DNA of 64,000 bases from positions 1-64,000 of the forward strand of contig NZ_JAPEPW010000004.1 in the NCBI RefSeq assembly GCF_026339955.1, written 5' to 3'. The stretch comes from Streptomyces sp. NBC_01549. Its GTDB lineage: Bacteria; Actinomycetota; Actinomycetes; Streptomycetales; Streptomycetaceae. Positions 18,869-28,274 of this stretch are shown one piece after another; position 1 is the stretch's first letter, and each line of letters begins with the position of its first letter. The position numbers were made by a program, and so were the translations under genes. The notes under the pieces are model-generated. The model did no database searches. It saw only the letters and a list, made by a program, of their open reading frames with translations, and was not told the DNA's origin.

Positions 18869-21745
18869 CTACTGAGCGGTGGGCAGGGACTGCTCGGTCC
18901 AGATGCACTTACCGGAGGGGGTGTAGCGGGCTCCCCAGCGGTCGGTGAGCGCGGCGATCAACTGGAGTCCCCGTCCTCCCTCGTCCATGTCCGCGGCCCG
19001 GCGGATACGAGGCATGCTGGCGCTGCCGTCGGCGAGCTCGCAGATCAGCGTCCGACTGCGCAGCAGACGCAGCATGACCGGCCCCTTGGCATAACGCACG
19101 ACATTGCCAACGAGCTCGCTGACGATGAGTTCGGTCGGCATCGCCAGCTCTTGCAGATCCCAGGCGTCGAGCTGGTCGCGTATGCGGTGGCGGGCCTGGC
19201 CCGCGGCTTTGGGGTCTGTCGGGAGCGGCCAGCAGGCCAAGTCCGCAGGGGCCGACGCATGGGTGCGGGCGACCAGTACCGCGGTGTCGTCGAGGGCGCG
19301 CTGCGGATCGGGCAGCAAGGCGGCGATGAGACAGTCGCACAGGCTTTTGGGGTCGGCGGTGCCGCTTCGCTGCGCGGTGCAGAGGTTTTGGGCAAGGTGG
19401 GCCATGCCCCGGTCGAGAGCGCGGTCAGGAGACTCGACCAGGCCGTCGGTGTAGAGAACCAGCAGGCTGTCTTCGGGAAGTTCGATCACAGCCGTGTCGA
19501 AGGGAGGGTCCGCGGCGCCGAGTGGGGGGTTGAGCGGGAGGTCGGGGAAGCGTGCGGTGCCGTCCGGATGGACAACCGCCGGTGGCGGGTGGCCGGCCGT
19601 GGTGAGGGAGCAGAGTCGGCTGGTCGGGTCGTACACGGCGTAGAGGCAGGTAGCGTAGAAATCGTCGCCGAGGCCGTTGACCATGTCGTTGAGATGGATG
19701 AACATCTCGTCCGGTGGCAGTTCGAGGTCGGCGAGCGTGCGGACAGCGGTCCGCAGACGGCCCATGGTGACGGCCTCGGACAGGCCGTGGCCCATCACAT
19801 CCCCGATGACCAGAGCGACGCGGTCCGCAGAGAGCGGGATGACGTCGTACCAGTCGCCGCCGACCTCCATGCCCTCGCCGGCGGGCAGGTAGCGGGCGGC
19901 CGCGGTGACGGCGGGCAGTGAGGGCAGTGTGCGGGGCAGCAGGCCGCGCTGCAGTTCCTGGGCCCGGCCGTGCTCGGCATCGTACAGCCGGGCCCGTTCC
20001 AAAGCCTGGGCCACGAGTCCGCTCAGCGCGGTCAACAGGGTGCGTTCCTCGTGGGTGAAGGCATGAGGCCGCTCGTAGGCGAGGGTGCAGCATCCGACGG
20101 AGTGCCCGGAGGCGACCAAGGGCAGCATCGCCCACGCCTTCTTGCCGTCAGCGTCCGAGATGTCGGCCATACCGGGATAGCGGCGGATGAACTCCTCCGG
20201 CGAGGGGATGAAATTGGGGACGCAGTCGATCAAGGCCTGGGCGACCGGTGGGGTGTCCTCGATACGGATTCCCTCGATCCGCTTGACGAACTCCGCCGGG
20301 TACCCGAACGTGCCCACCGCGAAGATGCGCCCCCTTTCCTGAACCCAGACGCCGACTCCGTCCGCGCCGAACAGCGGCAGCATGAATGCGCCGACAACAT
20401 CGACGACATCCCGCCCGGTGACCGCCGACGCAAGGGCGCGGGTCAACTCCGCGATCCGGGCGGTGCGCTCCGCGTCCTGCTGGTCCTGCAGGCGTCGGAC
20501 GCGGGTGATATCGGTGAAGGAGAGGGTCAGGCCTTCGGGCACGGCAACCAGCCGCACGTGCAGCCACCGCCCGTCGGTGGACCGCCGCAGATCGAAGCCG
20601 GCCGGTCTGCCGTCATCGGCTGCCTGTCGGCAGGCGTTCTCCACGCCGGGCTCGCGCAGGTCCGGGACCGCTTCCCACAGCAAGCGGCCGAGCAAGTGGC
20701 CCGACGGATCGAGCAGACGCTCGGCCTCCGGGTTGGCGAAGACGATCCGCCACCTTCGGTCGACGGCCAGGAATCCGTCGCTCATGTCCAGCAGGGCACG
20801 GCCGACCGAGGGCAGGTCGAGGCCACTGCCCGTGATGTCCCTCAGCGTGCCGATCAGCCGGACCGATGTGCCGTCCGCGTGGAGCAGTGCGTCGCCGCGG
20901 GCCTCGAGCCGGCGGTAGCTCCCGTCCGGCTGCCGCTGCCGGTACTCCAGGCTGTACGCCGAGCGGGCACGGATCGCCTCGTCCATACGGGCCAGCAGCG
21001 GCGGCAGGTCCTGCGGGTGGACCAGGTGCCGCCAGGTGCCGATCCGCCCGTCGAAGGTGCCATGATCGAGGCCGAGGATCCCGAGCGCGGACCGGTCCCC
21101 CACTACCGCGCCGCCGGCGAAGTCCCAGCCCCAGGAGACCATCACCTCCCGGCCGGTCATCTGCTCACCGGAGCCGTACCACCCGGTGTCAGCCGCGCCC
21201 GGAAGCGCCGTGGACCGCCGCAGCCAGTCGGCGGCCCACTCGGCCACGGCTCCGAGCAGGCGCTGAGCCTCGGCACCCGGTTCGCCCGGCGCCGAGGTGA
21301 CAACAGACACCGCGCCCTGCGGACCCCCGGAAGCGGTCAGCGGGACCGACAGTATTCCAGCCCCGGAGGAGGGGCGCCCCGGCACGGCTCCCGCCTTCCC
21401 CGGTGCATCGGCAGGCATCCACACCGCAGTGCGCTCCCGCACCGCGCGGGCGGGCGGGACCTGCTCCTCGCGGCCCACCTCTCCCCACGCCCGGACCAGT
21501 GCGCTGGGCAGCCCGGTGTCCGCCACCAGGTAGAGACCGCTGCTCCCCAGGACGCCCAGATGCACCATGCAGCCCAGCCCGCCGAGCACCGCCATCGCCT
21601 GCTCCAGGCCGAGCCGCAGCAGCTCATGCCCGCCCGGACCGTCTGTGCCGACCGCCGGAGCGCCAGGGCGCTTCGCTGTCGGCGGTTCGGTGTCCACGGC
21701 GTCCACCGGCGCAGCGCCGATGGACCTTCCTTCGTCCAGGCTCAT
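18869..21745 (-). CDS. Multi-domain PAS/GAF SpoIIE-type serine phosphatase with C-terminal ATPase domain
   Basis: A 958-aa cytoplasmic signalling protein. The order is an N-terminal GAF-like domain (~45-180), a PAS domain with PAC tail (QPDGSYRRLEARGDAL, ~205-305), a second PAS (~310-410), a GAF domain (~430-590), and a PP2C/SpoIIE phosphatase with metal-binding motifs GGDWYDV (~630), IGDVMGHG (~650) and LYTDGL. It ends in an RsbW-like HATPase domain with N-box ELVGNVVRY (~878) and GGRGLQLI. Proteins of this type dephosphorylate anti-anti-sigma factors and bind anti-anti-sigma factors or sigma factors through the ATPase domain. No cognate STAS protein is adjacent. The ATG at 21745 fits a start before a short disordered N-terminus. 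Confidence 0.93.
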   Translation of the reverse strand: MSLDEGRSIGAAPVDAVDTEPPTAKRPGAPAVGTDGPGGHELLRLGLEQAMAVLGGLGCMVHLGVLGSSGLYLVADTGLPSALVRAWGEVGREEQVPPARAVRERTAVWMPADAPGKAGAVPGRPSSGAGILSVPLTASGGPQGAVSVVTSAPGEPGAEAQRLLGAVAEWAADWLRRSTALPGAADTGWYGSGEQMTGREVMVSWGWDFAGGAVVGDRSALGILGLDHGTFDGRIGTWRHLVHPQDLPPLLARMDEAIRARSAYSLEYRQRQPDGSYRRLEARGDALLHADGTSVRLIGTLRDITGSGLDLPSVGRALLDMSDGFLAVDRRWRIVFANPEAERLLDPSGHLLGRLLWEAVPDLREPGVENACRQAADDGRPAGFDLRRSTDGRWLHVRLVAVPEGLTLSFTDITRVRRLQDQQDAERTARIAELTRALASAVTGRDVVDVVGAFMLPLFGADGVGVWVQERGRIFAVGTFGYPAEFVKRIEGIRIEDTPPVAQALIDCVPNFIPSPEEFIRRYPGMADISDADGKKAWAMLPLVASGHSVGCCTLAYERPHAFTHEERTLLTALSGLVAQALERARLYDAEHGRAQELQRGLLPRTLPSLPAVTAAARYLPAGEGMEVGGDWYDVIPLSADRVALVIGDVMGHGLSEAVTMGRLRTAVRTLADLELPPDEMFIHLNDMVNGLGDDFYATCLYAVYDPTSRLCSLTTAGHPPPAVVHPDGTARFPDLPLNPPLGAADPPFDTAVIELPEDSLLVLYTDGLVESPDRALDRGMAHLAQNLCTAQRSGTADPKSLCDCLIAALLPDPQRALDDTAVLVARTHASAPADLACWPLPTDPKAAGQARHRIRDQLDAWDLQELAMPTELIVSELVGNVVRYAKGPVMLRLLRSRTLICELADGSASMPRIRRAADMDEGGRGLQLIAALTDRWGARYTPSGKCIWTEQSLPTAQ

Positions 21746-21959
21746 CGTTCACCTACCGCAGATGGTCAGGCGACCCACAGGACCAAGATATCCCCCGGAT
21801 GGGCCAACGGTCGGGGGATGTGCTGCCGAACCCCGCGCCGTACCCGGCTGACCGCTCAGGGTGACCCACCAGGGCACGCACGGCTGCCGTCCGCTCCTGA
21901 GCAGACGCGACCGTCCCGCTCGGGTCCCGGCCCTCGGTGCGCTCCGGCCGCTGCCGCCG

Positions 21960-22477
21960 TGGGTGCCGGGAGCAGGTGCCCTTGACCCATCCGGTGACGG
22001 CCTCAAGGTGCGGCCCAGCCGATTGCCAGCCGCCGGGATGGCGGGAGTATCCATGGCGGAGGAGGAGCTTGCGTACGCCCTGGATCGTTAGGTCACCTGG
22101 AACATGTGCTCGATCACGGCTGCTATCCGGGACAGGGTCCACTTCTGGTCCGGCCAGCCGTGCGGCATCGGGCCGTCGGCCAGGACCGTCTCCAGGGCGG
22201 CCACCTCGGCATCACTCAGGCGCGTCGCTGCTCCGTTCCCTTGGGAACGCAGCGCCTCGGCTCCCCCGTCCCGCCAGTCCCGTCGCCACTTCTCCACGGA
22301 CCGTACGTGGACGCCGAACTCCTTGGCGATCACCGAGCTCTTCTCGCCTCGGTCGAACCACTCGGCCGCTTCCATACGGAGCCGCTGGCGGGACCGCCGC
22401 TCTTCCCGGGTCAGCCCGCCGCCTCGCTTGTAACGCGAGGCGGCGGCCGGAGGGGGCGATGTCGTCCGCTTCGGCAT
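21960..22477 (-). pseudogene. IS630-family transposase N-terminal remnant (frameshifted)
   Basis: From the ATG at 22477 the frame gives the IS630-type helix-turn-helix region (REERRSRQRLRMEAAEWFDRG, VHVRSVEKWRRDWRDGG, LSDAEVAALETVLADGPMPHGW) and stops at 22088. It resumes in another frame with TIQGVRKLLLRHGYS and EAVTGWVKGTC, which is the next conserved block of the same family. The DDE catalytic domain is absent. This is a decayed IS fragment with no function expected. Confidence 0.8.
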
Positions 22478-22786
22478 CGCCGACGCGGCTTCCGGCAACA
22501 TCTGATCGCTTTCCGGGTTCAGCAGTACATCGCTTTCGCGTGCAAGTACCGGGGATCTCTGACGGACTGTCCTGAGCGTCCGTACCGGCACTGTGGCGTC
22601 CTTGCCGTAGTGCCGGTACGAGTCCTGAAAAGAGCCGGAGCCGGCGCTTGCCTGTTCCTGACCGCTGCCACGTGGTTTCCGCACGGGCTCGTGGCCTTCG
22701 CGCGGGGCGCCTGGGACGCAGGAGCCGCCGCGGCCGACGACGACGGTGACCGAAGCGCCTTGAGTCTTCGGGTCCCCCGAGAGGCG

Positions 22787-22828
22787 GTTGATGGGTTAAC
22801 TGACCGTACCGCTAGTTAATGCCTAAAC
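22787..22828. promoter_or_regulatory. Orphan pair of MarR-type operators
   Basis: Two palindromic 14-bp sites, GTTGA-TGGG-TTAAC (22787-22800) and GTTAA-TGCC-TAAAC (22815-22828). They match the spacing and half-sites found in front of the two MarR genes and the DoxX gene of this window. Here no regulator or oriented promoter is adjacent: an IS630 remnant lies on the left and the 3' end of an SDR gene on the right. They may mark a deleted MarR module. Confidence 0.5.
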
Positions 22829-22845
22829 CAAATTGCTGGTGGCCC

Positions 22846-23607
22846 TCAGCCCTTGGGGCCGCCGGCTACATAAAGCACCTGGCCGTTGACGAACGACGCG
22901 TCCTCCCGGGCGAAGAAGGACACCGCTGCCGCCACGTCGGCCGGCTCGCCGATCCGCTGCGCGGGACTCTGCTCGGCGACCATCTCCTTGAAGGCGTCGA
23001 AACTCATGCCGATCCGCTGCGCGGTCGCGGCGGTCATGTCGGTGGCGATGAACCCGGGGGCGACGGCGTTGACGGTGACGCCGAACCTGCCGAGTTCGAT
23101 CGCGAGGGTCTTGGTGAACCCCTGCAGTCCGGCCTTGGCCGCCGCGTAGTTGGCCTGGCCACGGTTGCCTAGCGCGGACTCGCTGGAGAGGTTGATGATC
23201 CGGCCCCAGCCCGCCTCCGCCATGTACACCTGCGCGGCGCGGCTCATCAGGAAGGAGCCGCGCAGGTGCACATCCATCACCGTGTCCCAGTCGGCGGCGC
23301 TCATCTTGAACAGCAGGTTGTCGCGCAGCACGCCGGCGTTGTTCACCAGCACGGCGGGGGTGCCCAGGTTCTCGGCGACGCGGGCGACCGCCGCTGCGAC
23401 GGCCTGTTCGTCGCAGACGTCCGCACCGATCGCCAGGGCCGTGCCTCCCGCTGCCTCGATACGCTCGACGACCGGCTTGCAGGTGCTCTCGTCCAGGTCG
23501 AGGACGGCGACGGCGAAACCATCGGCGGCAAGGCGCTCGGCGATGGCGGCGCCGATGCCGCGGGCCGCGCCGGTCACGACGGCGACGCGGGTGCGGGGCT
23601 GGGTCAT
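22846..23607 (-). CDS. SDR-family 3-oxoacyl/acetoacetyl-CoA reductase-like protein
   Basis: A 253-aa classical short-chain dehydrogenase. It has the nucleotide-binding TGAARGIG (12-19), the structural VNNAG (88-92), and the catalytic Ser141-Tyr154-Lys158 triad (YAAAK). The C-terminus ends VNGQVLYVAGG, typical of FabG/PhaB-like reductases. The predicted reaction is NAD(P)H-dependent reduction of a 3-oxoacyl-CoA or ACP, or the reverse oxidation. The start at 23607 has GGAG upstream; the longer open frame beyond it overlaps the ligase gene antisense and is not coding. It sits 116 bp downstream of an acetoacetyl-CoA synthetase-like gene on the same strand, consistent with a role on a 3-oxoacyl-CoA product. 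The substrate is not determined by sequence. Confidence 0.93.
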   Translation of the reverse strand: MTQPRTRVAVVTGAARGIGAAIAERLAADGFAVAVLDLDESTCKPVVERIEAAGGTALAIGADVCDEQAVAAAVARVAENLGTPAVLVNNAGVLRDNLLFKMSAADWDTVMDVHLRGSFLMSRAAQVYMAEAGWGRIINLSSESALGNRGQANYAAAKAGLQGFTKTLAIELGRFGVTVNAVAPGFIATDMTAATAQRIGMSFDAFKEMVAEQSPAQRIGEPADVAAAVSFFAREDASFVNGQVLYVAGGPKG

Positions 23608-23723
23608 GGAACTGCTCCGTTCATTTCTGATGCTGCGTAGTGGTGGGCAAAATCGGTTCGGCCGGGGCCGGGTGGCTCTCCGAGAACGGCCGCACCGGCA
23701 TCCTCCCAGGCGGACGAAGCCGC

Positions 23724-25712
23724 CTACGCGCGGCGGTACCGCTCGAAGACGCGCAGCGCCTCGGGGTTGTCGAGTGAGCCGGGGTTGACCGTCTGGGCCA
23801 GGGAGGCGCCGGCCAGGATCCTTTTCACCGGCACCTCGACGCGCTTGCCGGTGAGAGTGTGCGGAACCGCGGGTACGGCGATGATCTCGTCGGGGACATG
23901 GCGCGGCGACAACTCGGTGCGCAGTGCTGTCTCGACGGCGGCGCGCAGATCGTCGTCGAGTGTCACGCCCTCCGCGAGGACGACGAACAGCGGCATCCAG
24001 TAGCCGCCGTCCGGCTGTTCCAGGCCGATGACGAGGGACTCCCTGATCTGCGGCAGGCGCTCCACCACCTCGTAGATGTCCGAGGAGCCCATGCGCACAC
24101 CCTGCCGGTTGAGGGTGGAGTCGGAACGGCCGTGGATGACGAAGGTGCCGCGGGCGGTGCAGGTGACCCAGTCCCCGTGGCGCCAGACGCCGGGGAACAT
24201 GTCGAAGTAGCTGTCGTGGTAGCGGTGGCCGTCCGAGTCGTTCCAGAAATGGACCGGCATGGACGGCATCGGCTTGGTGACGACCAGTTCGCCGACCTCG
24301 TCCACCAGCGGCTCGCCGCCCGGGCTCCACGACTCGGCGGCGACGCCCAGGTACGGTGCCTGGATCTCGCCCAGGTACACCGGCAGCGTCGGCACGCCGC
24401 CGACGAAGGAGCCGCAGACGTCGGTGCCGCCGCTGACGGAGGCGAGCCAGATGTCCTGGCTGATCTCGTCGTAGATCCACCGGAAGCCGTCCGGCGGCAG
24501 CGGGGAGCCGGTGGTGCCGATGGCCCGCAGCCGGTGCAGGTCGAGGTCGCGGCCCGGGTGGACCCCGGCCTTTCCGCAGGCCATGACGTACGCGGCGGAG
24601 GTGCCGAAGACGGTGGCGCCGGTGGCGGCGGCGACGCGCCACTGCGCGTCGGGGGCCGGGTAGCCGGGCCCGCCGTCGTAGGTGACGATGCTCGCACCCA
24701 CCAGCAGACCGGACAGCAGGTAGTTCCACATCATCCAGCCGGTGGAGGTGTACCAGAAGAACCGGTCACCGGGGCCGAGGTCGAGGTGGAGGCCCGCCTG
24801 TTTGAGGTGCTCGACGGTGATGCCGCCGTGGCTGTGCACGATGGCCTTGGGCAGGCCGGTGGTGCCGGAGGAGTAGAGCACCCACAACGGGTGGTCGAAG
24901 GGCAGTTGCTCGAAAACCGGCGTGGCGTGTGCGGCCGTGAGCGCCTCCCATTCCAGGGCGCCTTCGGGTGCGCGGGTGCCGAGCACCGGGATGTGCACCA
25001 CCTGGCGCAGCGAGGGAAGTTCCGCCCGCAGTTCGGCGACGACGGCGCGGCGGTCGTGCTCTTTGCCGCGGTAGCGGTAGCCGTCGACAGCGAACAGCAA
25101 AACCGGCTCGGTCTGCTGGAACCGGTCCAGGACACTGCGCGCGCCGAAGTCGGGGGCGCAGCTGGTCCATACGGCGCCGACCGCGGCGGTCGCCAGCAGC
25201 GCCACGACCGCCTGCGGGATGTTGGGCACATACGCGGCGACCCGGTCGCCCGGGCTCACCCCCAGGGCGCGCAGCTCGGCCGCGAGCGAGCCGACCTGTC
25301 GGCGCAGCTCGGACCAGGTGGTGATGCTGGGCTCGGGGGAGCGCTCGTCGACGTGGAGGATGGCGGGGGTGTCGGCGGTGCCCGGGCCCTCTCCATGGCG
25401 CAGCACGTGCTCGGCGTAGTTGAGGGCGGCCCCGGGAAACCACCGCGCGCCGGGCATGGCGGTGCTGCCGAGTATCGCGGTCGGCGGGGCGGTGAAGCGT
25501 ACGTCGAACCACTCGGTGACGGCTCGCCAGAAGTCCTCCACGTGGTCCACGGACCAGCGGTGGAAGCTGGTGTATGCGGCGTGCGGCGGCAGGTCGGCGG
25601 TCCGGGGCGCGCCGTGGTGCTCGACGGCGAAGTGCTGAAAGGCACTGAGACGGGATGCGGCGGCGCGGGCAGGATCAGGCGTCCACAAGGGGGCGGGTCG
25701 TTCGGTGCTCAT
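23724..25712 (-). CDS. Acetoacetate-CoA ligase-like adenylate-forming enzyme
   Basis: A 662-aa member of the ANL superfamily, of the length and N-terminal pattern of acetoacetyl-CoA synthetases (W-TP-P at the start, then FHRWSVDHVEDFW). The P-loop-like A3 motif YSSGTTGLPK lies at about residue 282. The GWMMWNYLLSGLL block, the GGTDVCGSFVGG block and the C-terminal HTLTGKRVEVPVKRIL with its acyl-adenylation Lys are all present. It activates a 3-oxoacid, classically acetoacetate, to its CoA thioester with ATP. The SDR downstream and the hydrolase upstream suggest a small catabolic set. A strong hairpin separates it from the hydrolase, so it may have its own promoter in the ~200-bp gap. Confidence 0.92.
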   Translation of the reverse strand: MSTERPAPLWTPDPARAAASRLSAFQHFAVEHHGAPRTADLPPHAAYTSFHRWSVDHVEDFWRAVTEWFDVRFTAPPTAILGSTAMPGARWFPGAALNYAEHVLRHGEGPGTADTPAILHVDERSPEPSITTWSELRRQVGSLAAELRALGVSPGDRVAAYVPNIPQAVVALLATAAVGAVWTSCAPDFGARSVLDRFQQTEPVLLFAVDGYRYRGKEHDRRAVVAELRAELPSLRQVVHIPVLGTRAPEGALEWEALTAAHATPVFEQLPFDHPLWVLYSSGTTGLPKAIVHSHGGITVEHLKQAGLHLDLGPGDRFFWYTSTGWMMWNYLLSGLLVGASIVTYDGGPGYPAPDAQWRVAAATGATVFGTSAAYVMACGKAGVHPGRDLDLHRLRAIGTTGSPLPPDGFRWIYDEISQDIWLASVSGGTDVCGSFVGGVPTLPVYLGEIQAPYLGVAAESWSPGGEPLVDEVGELVVTKPMPSMPVHFWNDSDGHRYHDSYFDMFPGVWRHGDWVTCTARGTFVIHGRSDSTLNRQGVRMGSSDIYEVVERLPQIRESLVIGLEQPDGGYWMPLFVVLAEGVTLDDDLRAAVETALRTELSPRHVPDEIIAVPAVPHTLTGKRVEVPVKRILAGASLAQTVNPGSLDNPEALRVFERYRRA

Positions 25713-25842
25713 GGGGGTACTGGCTCCGGTTCGGGCGCGCCCGCACGTCAGTGGGCGGTGGAGGGTGGTCTCGCGGGTCCTTCCCCTGTACGGGCGAAGG
25801 CGTCGGGTTGGCGGGTGTGAGGGTCCGGTCCTTGCTGGCGAA

Positions 25843-25887
25843 GGCCGGCGGGCGAGGCCCTGTGGCTGGGGGCCTCGCCCGCCGGCC
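25843..25887 (-). terminator. Strong hairpin between hydrolase and ligase genes
   Basis: Perfect 18-bp inverted repeat (25843-25860 and 25870-25887) with a 9-nt loop, located 27 bp after the stop codon of the minus-strand hydrolase. No U-tract follows. In high-GC actinobacteria such stems often act as terminators, so the hydrolase and ligase are probably separate transcription units, or expression falls off between them. Confidence 0.7.
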
Positions 25888-25913
25888 TGGCGCGGAGGGG
25901 TTCTCCCCGCCGG

Positions 25914-27089
25914 TCAGGATCGGGTCGCGGCGAGTTCCGCCACGGTCTCCCCGATCCAGTCGCAGATGTAGTCGCGGACGACGGGCAGGTTGTCGACGCT
26001 GCAGTGCTCGACGCCGCCTTCACGCTCGGTGAAGATCTTCAACTCGCGCTTCGGGCTGTTGACCAGGTCGTTGTAGAGGTCGTGTGCGTAGTGGACCGGG
26101 ATCTGCCGGTCGTTGGAACCGTGGACCACGAGGAACGGCACGGCGATCCGGCCGGCGACGCCGCGCAGCGTGATCCTGGGCGCGAGGCCGAGGAACTCGT
26201 CCAGGTCCCGGCACCCCCAGACCCACTGGACGTGCTCCCAGTAGTGCGGCACCGGCCGGGCTCCCTCGTTCTTGAGGCGCCGCAGCTGCACCTCGCCCCA
26301 GTCGTAGTTGGAGCCCCAGGCGACGCCGAAGCGGATGCGCGGTTCGAACGCGGTGGCGCGGGGGCCGTAGTAACCGCCGAGCGACCAGGCCAGCATGCCG
26401 ACCATGTCCTCGTCGACCTCGGGCCGGGTGCCGAGGTAGTCGATGCAGGCCGCCGCCCACCGCTCGGTGTCGGGGGTGGCGGTGAGACCCCGCAGCCGGA
26501 GTGCCTCGCCGGCTCCGGGGGTGTCCACGACGAGGGTGGCGATACCGCGGCGGCGCAGCTCGTCGGGCGTCCCGGTGCCGTAGATCTGCTCCTTGGTGCT
26601 GTCGAGGCCATTGAAGAAGAGGACGCACGGGACCGGCCCGGTCCCGTCCCCGGCACCCTCCGGCAGGGTGAGGATGCCGGGGAGGCTTGAGTCGCCGTAG
26701 GGGATCTCGACCCGTTCGGCGGGCTGGTCGGTGAGCTCGAGGTACCGGGCGAAGCAGTCCAGCGTCTTGCGGTAGACGGCTTTGCGGGGCTCGTATCCGT
26801 GGGCCTGCATGCGCTCGGCCGTCTGGTAATAGACAGCGGCCCGGTGGTACTTCTGGCCGGCGCTGCGCCGGCGCCGGTGCTTCTCGTCCTCCTGAGCGAG
26901 CTCGACGAGGTTGTCGGCCACGGCGCACCAGGAGCGGAAGAAGGCCTGGGTGGCTTCGTCCTCGTTGCCCTCGGGGAGTGCGCGCAGGGGGCGGCAGGCC
27001 ACGTCGACCTCCCCGATCTGGCCGCCGACAGCCAAGGCGATCCCGACGGAGAGGTTCCAGACGTACTTGTCCGGGAAGGGTTCGAACAT
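25914..27089 (-). CDS. Alpha/beta hydrolase of the dihydropseudooxynicotine-hydrolase-like type
   Basis: A 391-aa protein with a helical N-terminal lid region (~1-130) and an alpha/beta-hydrolase core. The nucleophile elbow is AWSLGGYYG (Ser near 236), the acid lies in HGSNDRQIP (Asp near 325) and the histidine in GGVEHCS (near 361). This is the layout of the FrsA/2,6-dihydropseudooxynicotine hydrolase group, which cleaves C-C bonds of 1,3-diketones or related esters. It heads the visible catabolic set, just downstream of a cyclase remnant and upstream of the CoA ligase. The true substrate is unknown; a carbon-carbon bond hydrolase yielding a 3-oxoacid for the ligase is an inference from the neighbours. 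Confidence 0.88.
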   Translation of the reverse strand: MFEPFPDKYVWNLSVGIALAVGGQIGEVDVACRPLRALPEGNEDEATQAFFRSWCAVADNLVELAQEDEKHRRRRSAGQKYHRAAVYYQTAERMQAHGYEPRKAVYRKTLDCFARYLELTDQPAERVEIPYGDSSLPGILTLPEGAGDGTGPVPCVLFFNGLDSTKEQIYGTGTPDELRRRGIATLVVDTPGAGEALRLRGLTATPDTERWAAACIDYLGTRPEVDEDMVGMLAWSLGGYYGPRATAFEPRIRFGVAWGSNYDWGEVQLRRLKNEGARPVPHYWEHVQWVWGCRDLDEFLGLAPRITLRGVAGRIAVPFLVVHGSNDRQIPVHYAHDLYNDLVNSPKRELKIFTEREGGVEHCSVDNLPVVRDYICDWIGETVAELAATRS

Positions 27090-27151
27090 GCTGGGCCCAG
27101 CCCTTTCATTGCTCTGTGGCGCTCATGGCTCTGTGATGCCGGCGGGTGGTG

Positions 27152-27268
27152 CTACTTGATCGCCAGGGCGCTGACGGGGGCGCCGGAGGCGCCGGTCAGC
27201 GGGAGCGGGTCCGCGACGAACATGAACTCGTAGACGCCGTCCTCGGCGCAGTCCGCTGCCAGTGAACT
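27152..27268 (-). pseudogene. C-terminal remnant of a cyclase-family (kynurenine formamidase-like) gene
   Basis: The last ~38 codons of a gene, reading LAADCAEDGVYEFMFVADPL and then an LTG...PVSALAIK-stop tail. That tail matches the C-terminal pattern of metal-dependent cyclase/arylformamidase-like hydrolases. The frame is open up to the ACT target duplication of the adjacent IS5-family element. The N-terminal part is not on the other side of the IS, so sequence was also lost there. It probably once led the hydrolase/ligase/SDR operon. Confidence 0.6.
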
Positions 27269-28271
27269 CTTCTCGGTAACGCCTCGTGACGTTTTGTGAT
27301 CTTCGTTCAGGCGGTGCGGCCGTGCTCGAGCTGGAGCAAGACGAGGGCGGCTCGGGCGATGCGGGTGATGGCCGCAGGGTCGAGGCTGACCCTGCGCAGG
27401 GCCTTGAAAGTGACCTTCAGCAGGGCGTTGGCACGTTCGGCGACAGCGTGGACGCCTCGGATTACGGCGTTGAACGCCTGGTCGGGTTCGGCGAGTTCAC
27501 CGCCCTTGGGCTTCTTGACCGGGTGGCGGAAGCCGGGCCCGGCGTTCTCGTAGCCGAGGTCGGTCAGGGTGGGGACGCCCAGAGTGGCGGCGAGCCGGTT
27601 CAGGGTGTCGACCAGTCCGTGGGCCCGTGCGCAGGTGGTGTCGTGCTCGCGGCCCGGGCGGACCGGGGAGACCCAGATGGGCCAGCCGTCCGGGGCGGCG
27701 ATGACCTGCACGTTTCCTCCGTGGTGCTTGTGCTTGCCCGACCACCACAGGTCCGCGCCGTTGGGGCCGGCGGCGGCCACTCGGTCGGTGCGTATGACCG
27801 TGCCGTCCAGGTTGAGGTGGGTGTACCCGGCTGCCGCCGCCCTCTCCAGCGCGGTGGACAGATCGGGAGCGTGGTCGGCGAGCACCGTCAGCCCTTCGTG
27901 CAGGTAGCGGTAGGCGGTCGGTACCGAGATGCCGTTGTCCCGGGCGAGTTGGACCAGCCGGGTACCGTCGACGAACCAGCGCAGCACGAGCACCGCCTGC
28001 CGGAAGACGCCCAGCGCGCGAGTGCCCTTGCGGGTCCCGAGCTGTTCGCGGTGCCCGCGCAGCAGCTTCGCGAGATGCTCGGCGGTCGCCCTGCGGACAT
28101 CGAGCACGGCGGTGTAGGTGATACTGGACGCCACGTGGAGCCTCTGGTTGTGCGGAACGTGATCTTCGCAGACCCGTTCCCACCAGGGGCTTCACTCATG
28201 TCTGACGCCGAGTCACCATCCCGCGCCGTCCGGCAGCGTCACACACCGCAACCGTCACGTTGCTGAGAAGA
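27269..28271 (-). mobile_element. IS5-family insertion sequence (about 1003 bp)
   Basis: The ends form imperfect inverted repeats starting CTTCTCRGYAACG. They are flanked by a 3-bp direct repeat ACT (27266-27268 and 28272-28274), compatible with the ANT duplications of the ISL2 group of IS5. It carries one intact transposase gene and interrupts the cyclase remnant. Confidence 0.85.
27307..28134 (-). CDS. IS5-family transposase
   Basis: A 275-aa transposase with an N-terminal helix-turn-helix region (LVQLARDNGISVPTAYRYLH) and a DDE_4-type core: LNLDGTVIRTDRV (first Asp), a GYENAG block (second Asp), and NAVIRGVHAVAERANALLK with the catalytic Glu. It is full length with no frameshift and is contained within the element, so it is likely functional. 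Confidence 0.93.
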   Translation of the reverse strand: MASSITYTAVLDVRRATAEHLAKLLRGHREQLGTRKGTRALGVFRQAVLVLRWFVDGTRLVQLARDNGISVPTAYRYLHEGLTVLADHAPDLSTALERAAAAGYTHLNLDGTVIRTDRVAAAGPNGADLWWSGKHKHHGGNVQVIAAPDGWPIWVSPVRPGREHDTTCARAHGLVDTLNRLAATLGVPTLTDLGYENAGPGFRHPVKKPKGGELAEPDQAFNAVIRGVHAVAERANALLKVTFKALRRVSLDPAAITRIARAALVLLQLEHGRTA

Positions 28272-28274
28272 CTT

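Noticed and set aside
22846..24729. A 627-codon fusion reading into the SDR gene
   Set aside because: The N-terminal half is the out-of-frame shadow of the CoA ligase; the SDR has its own start and ribosome-binding site at 23607.
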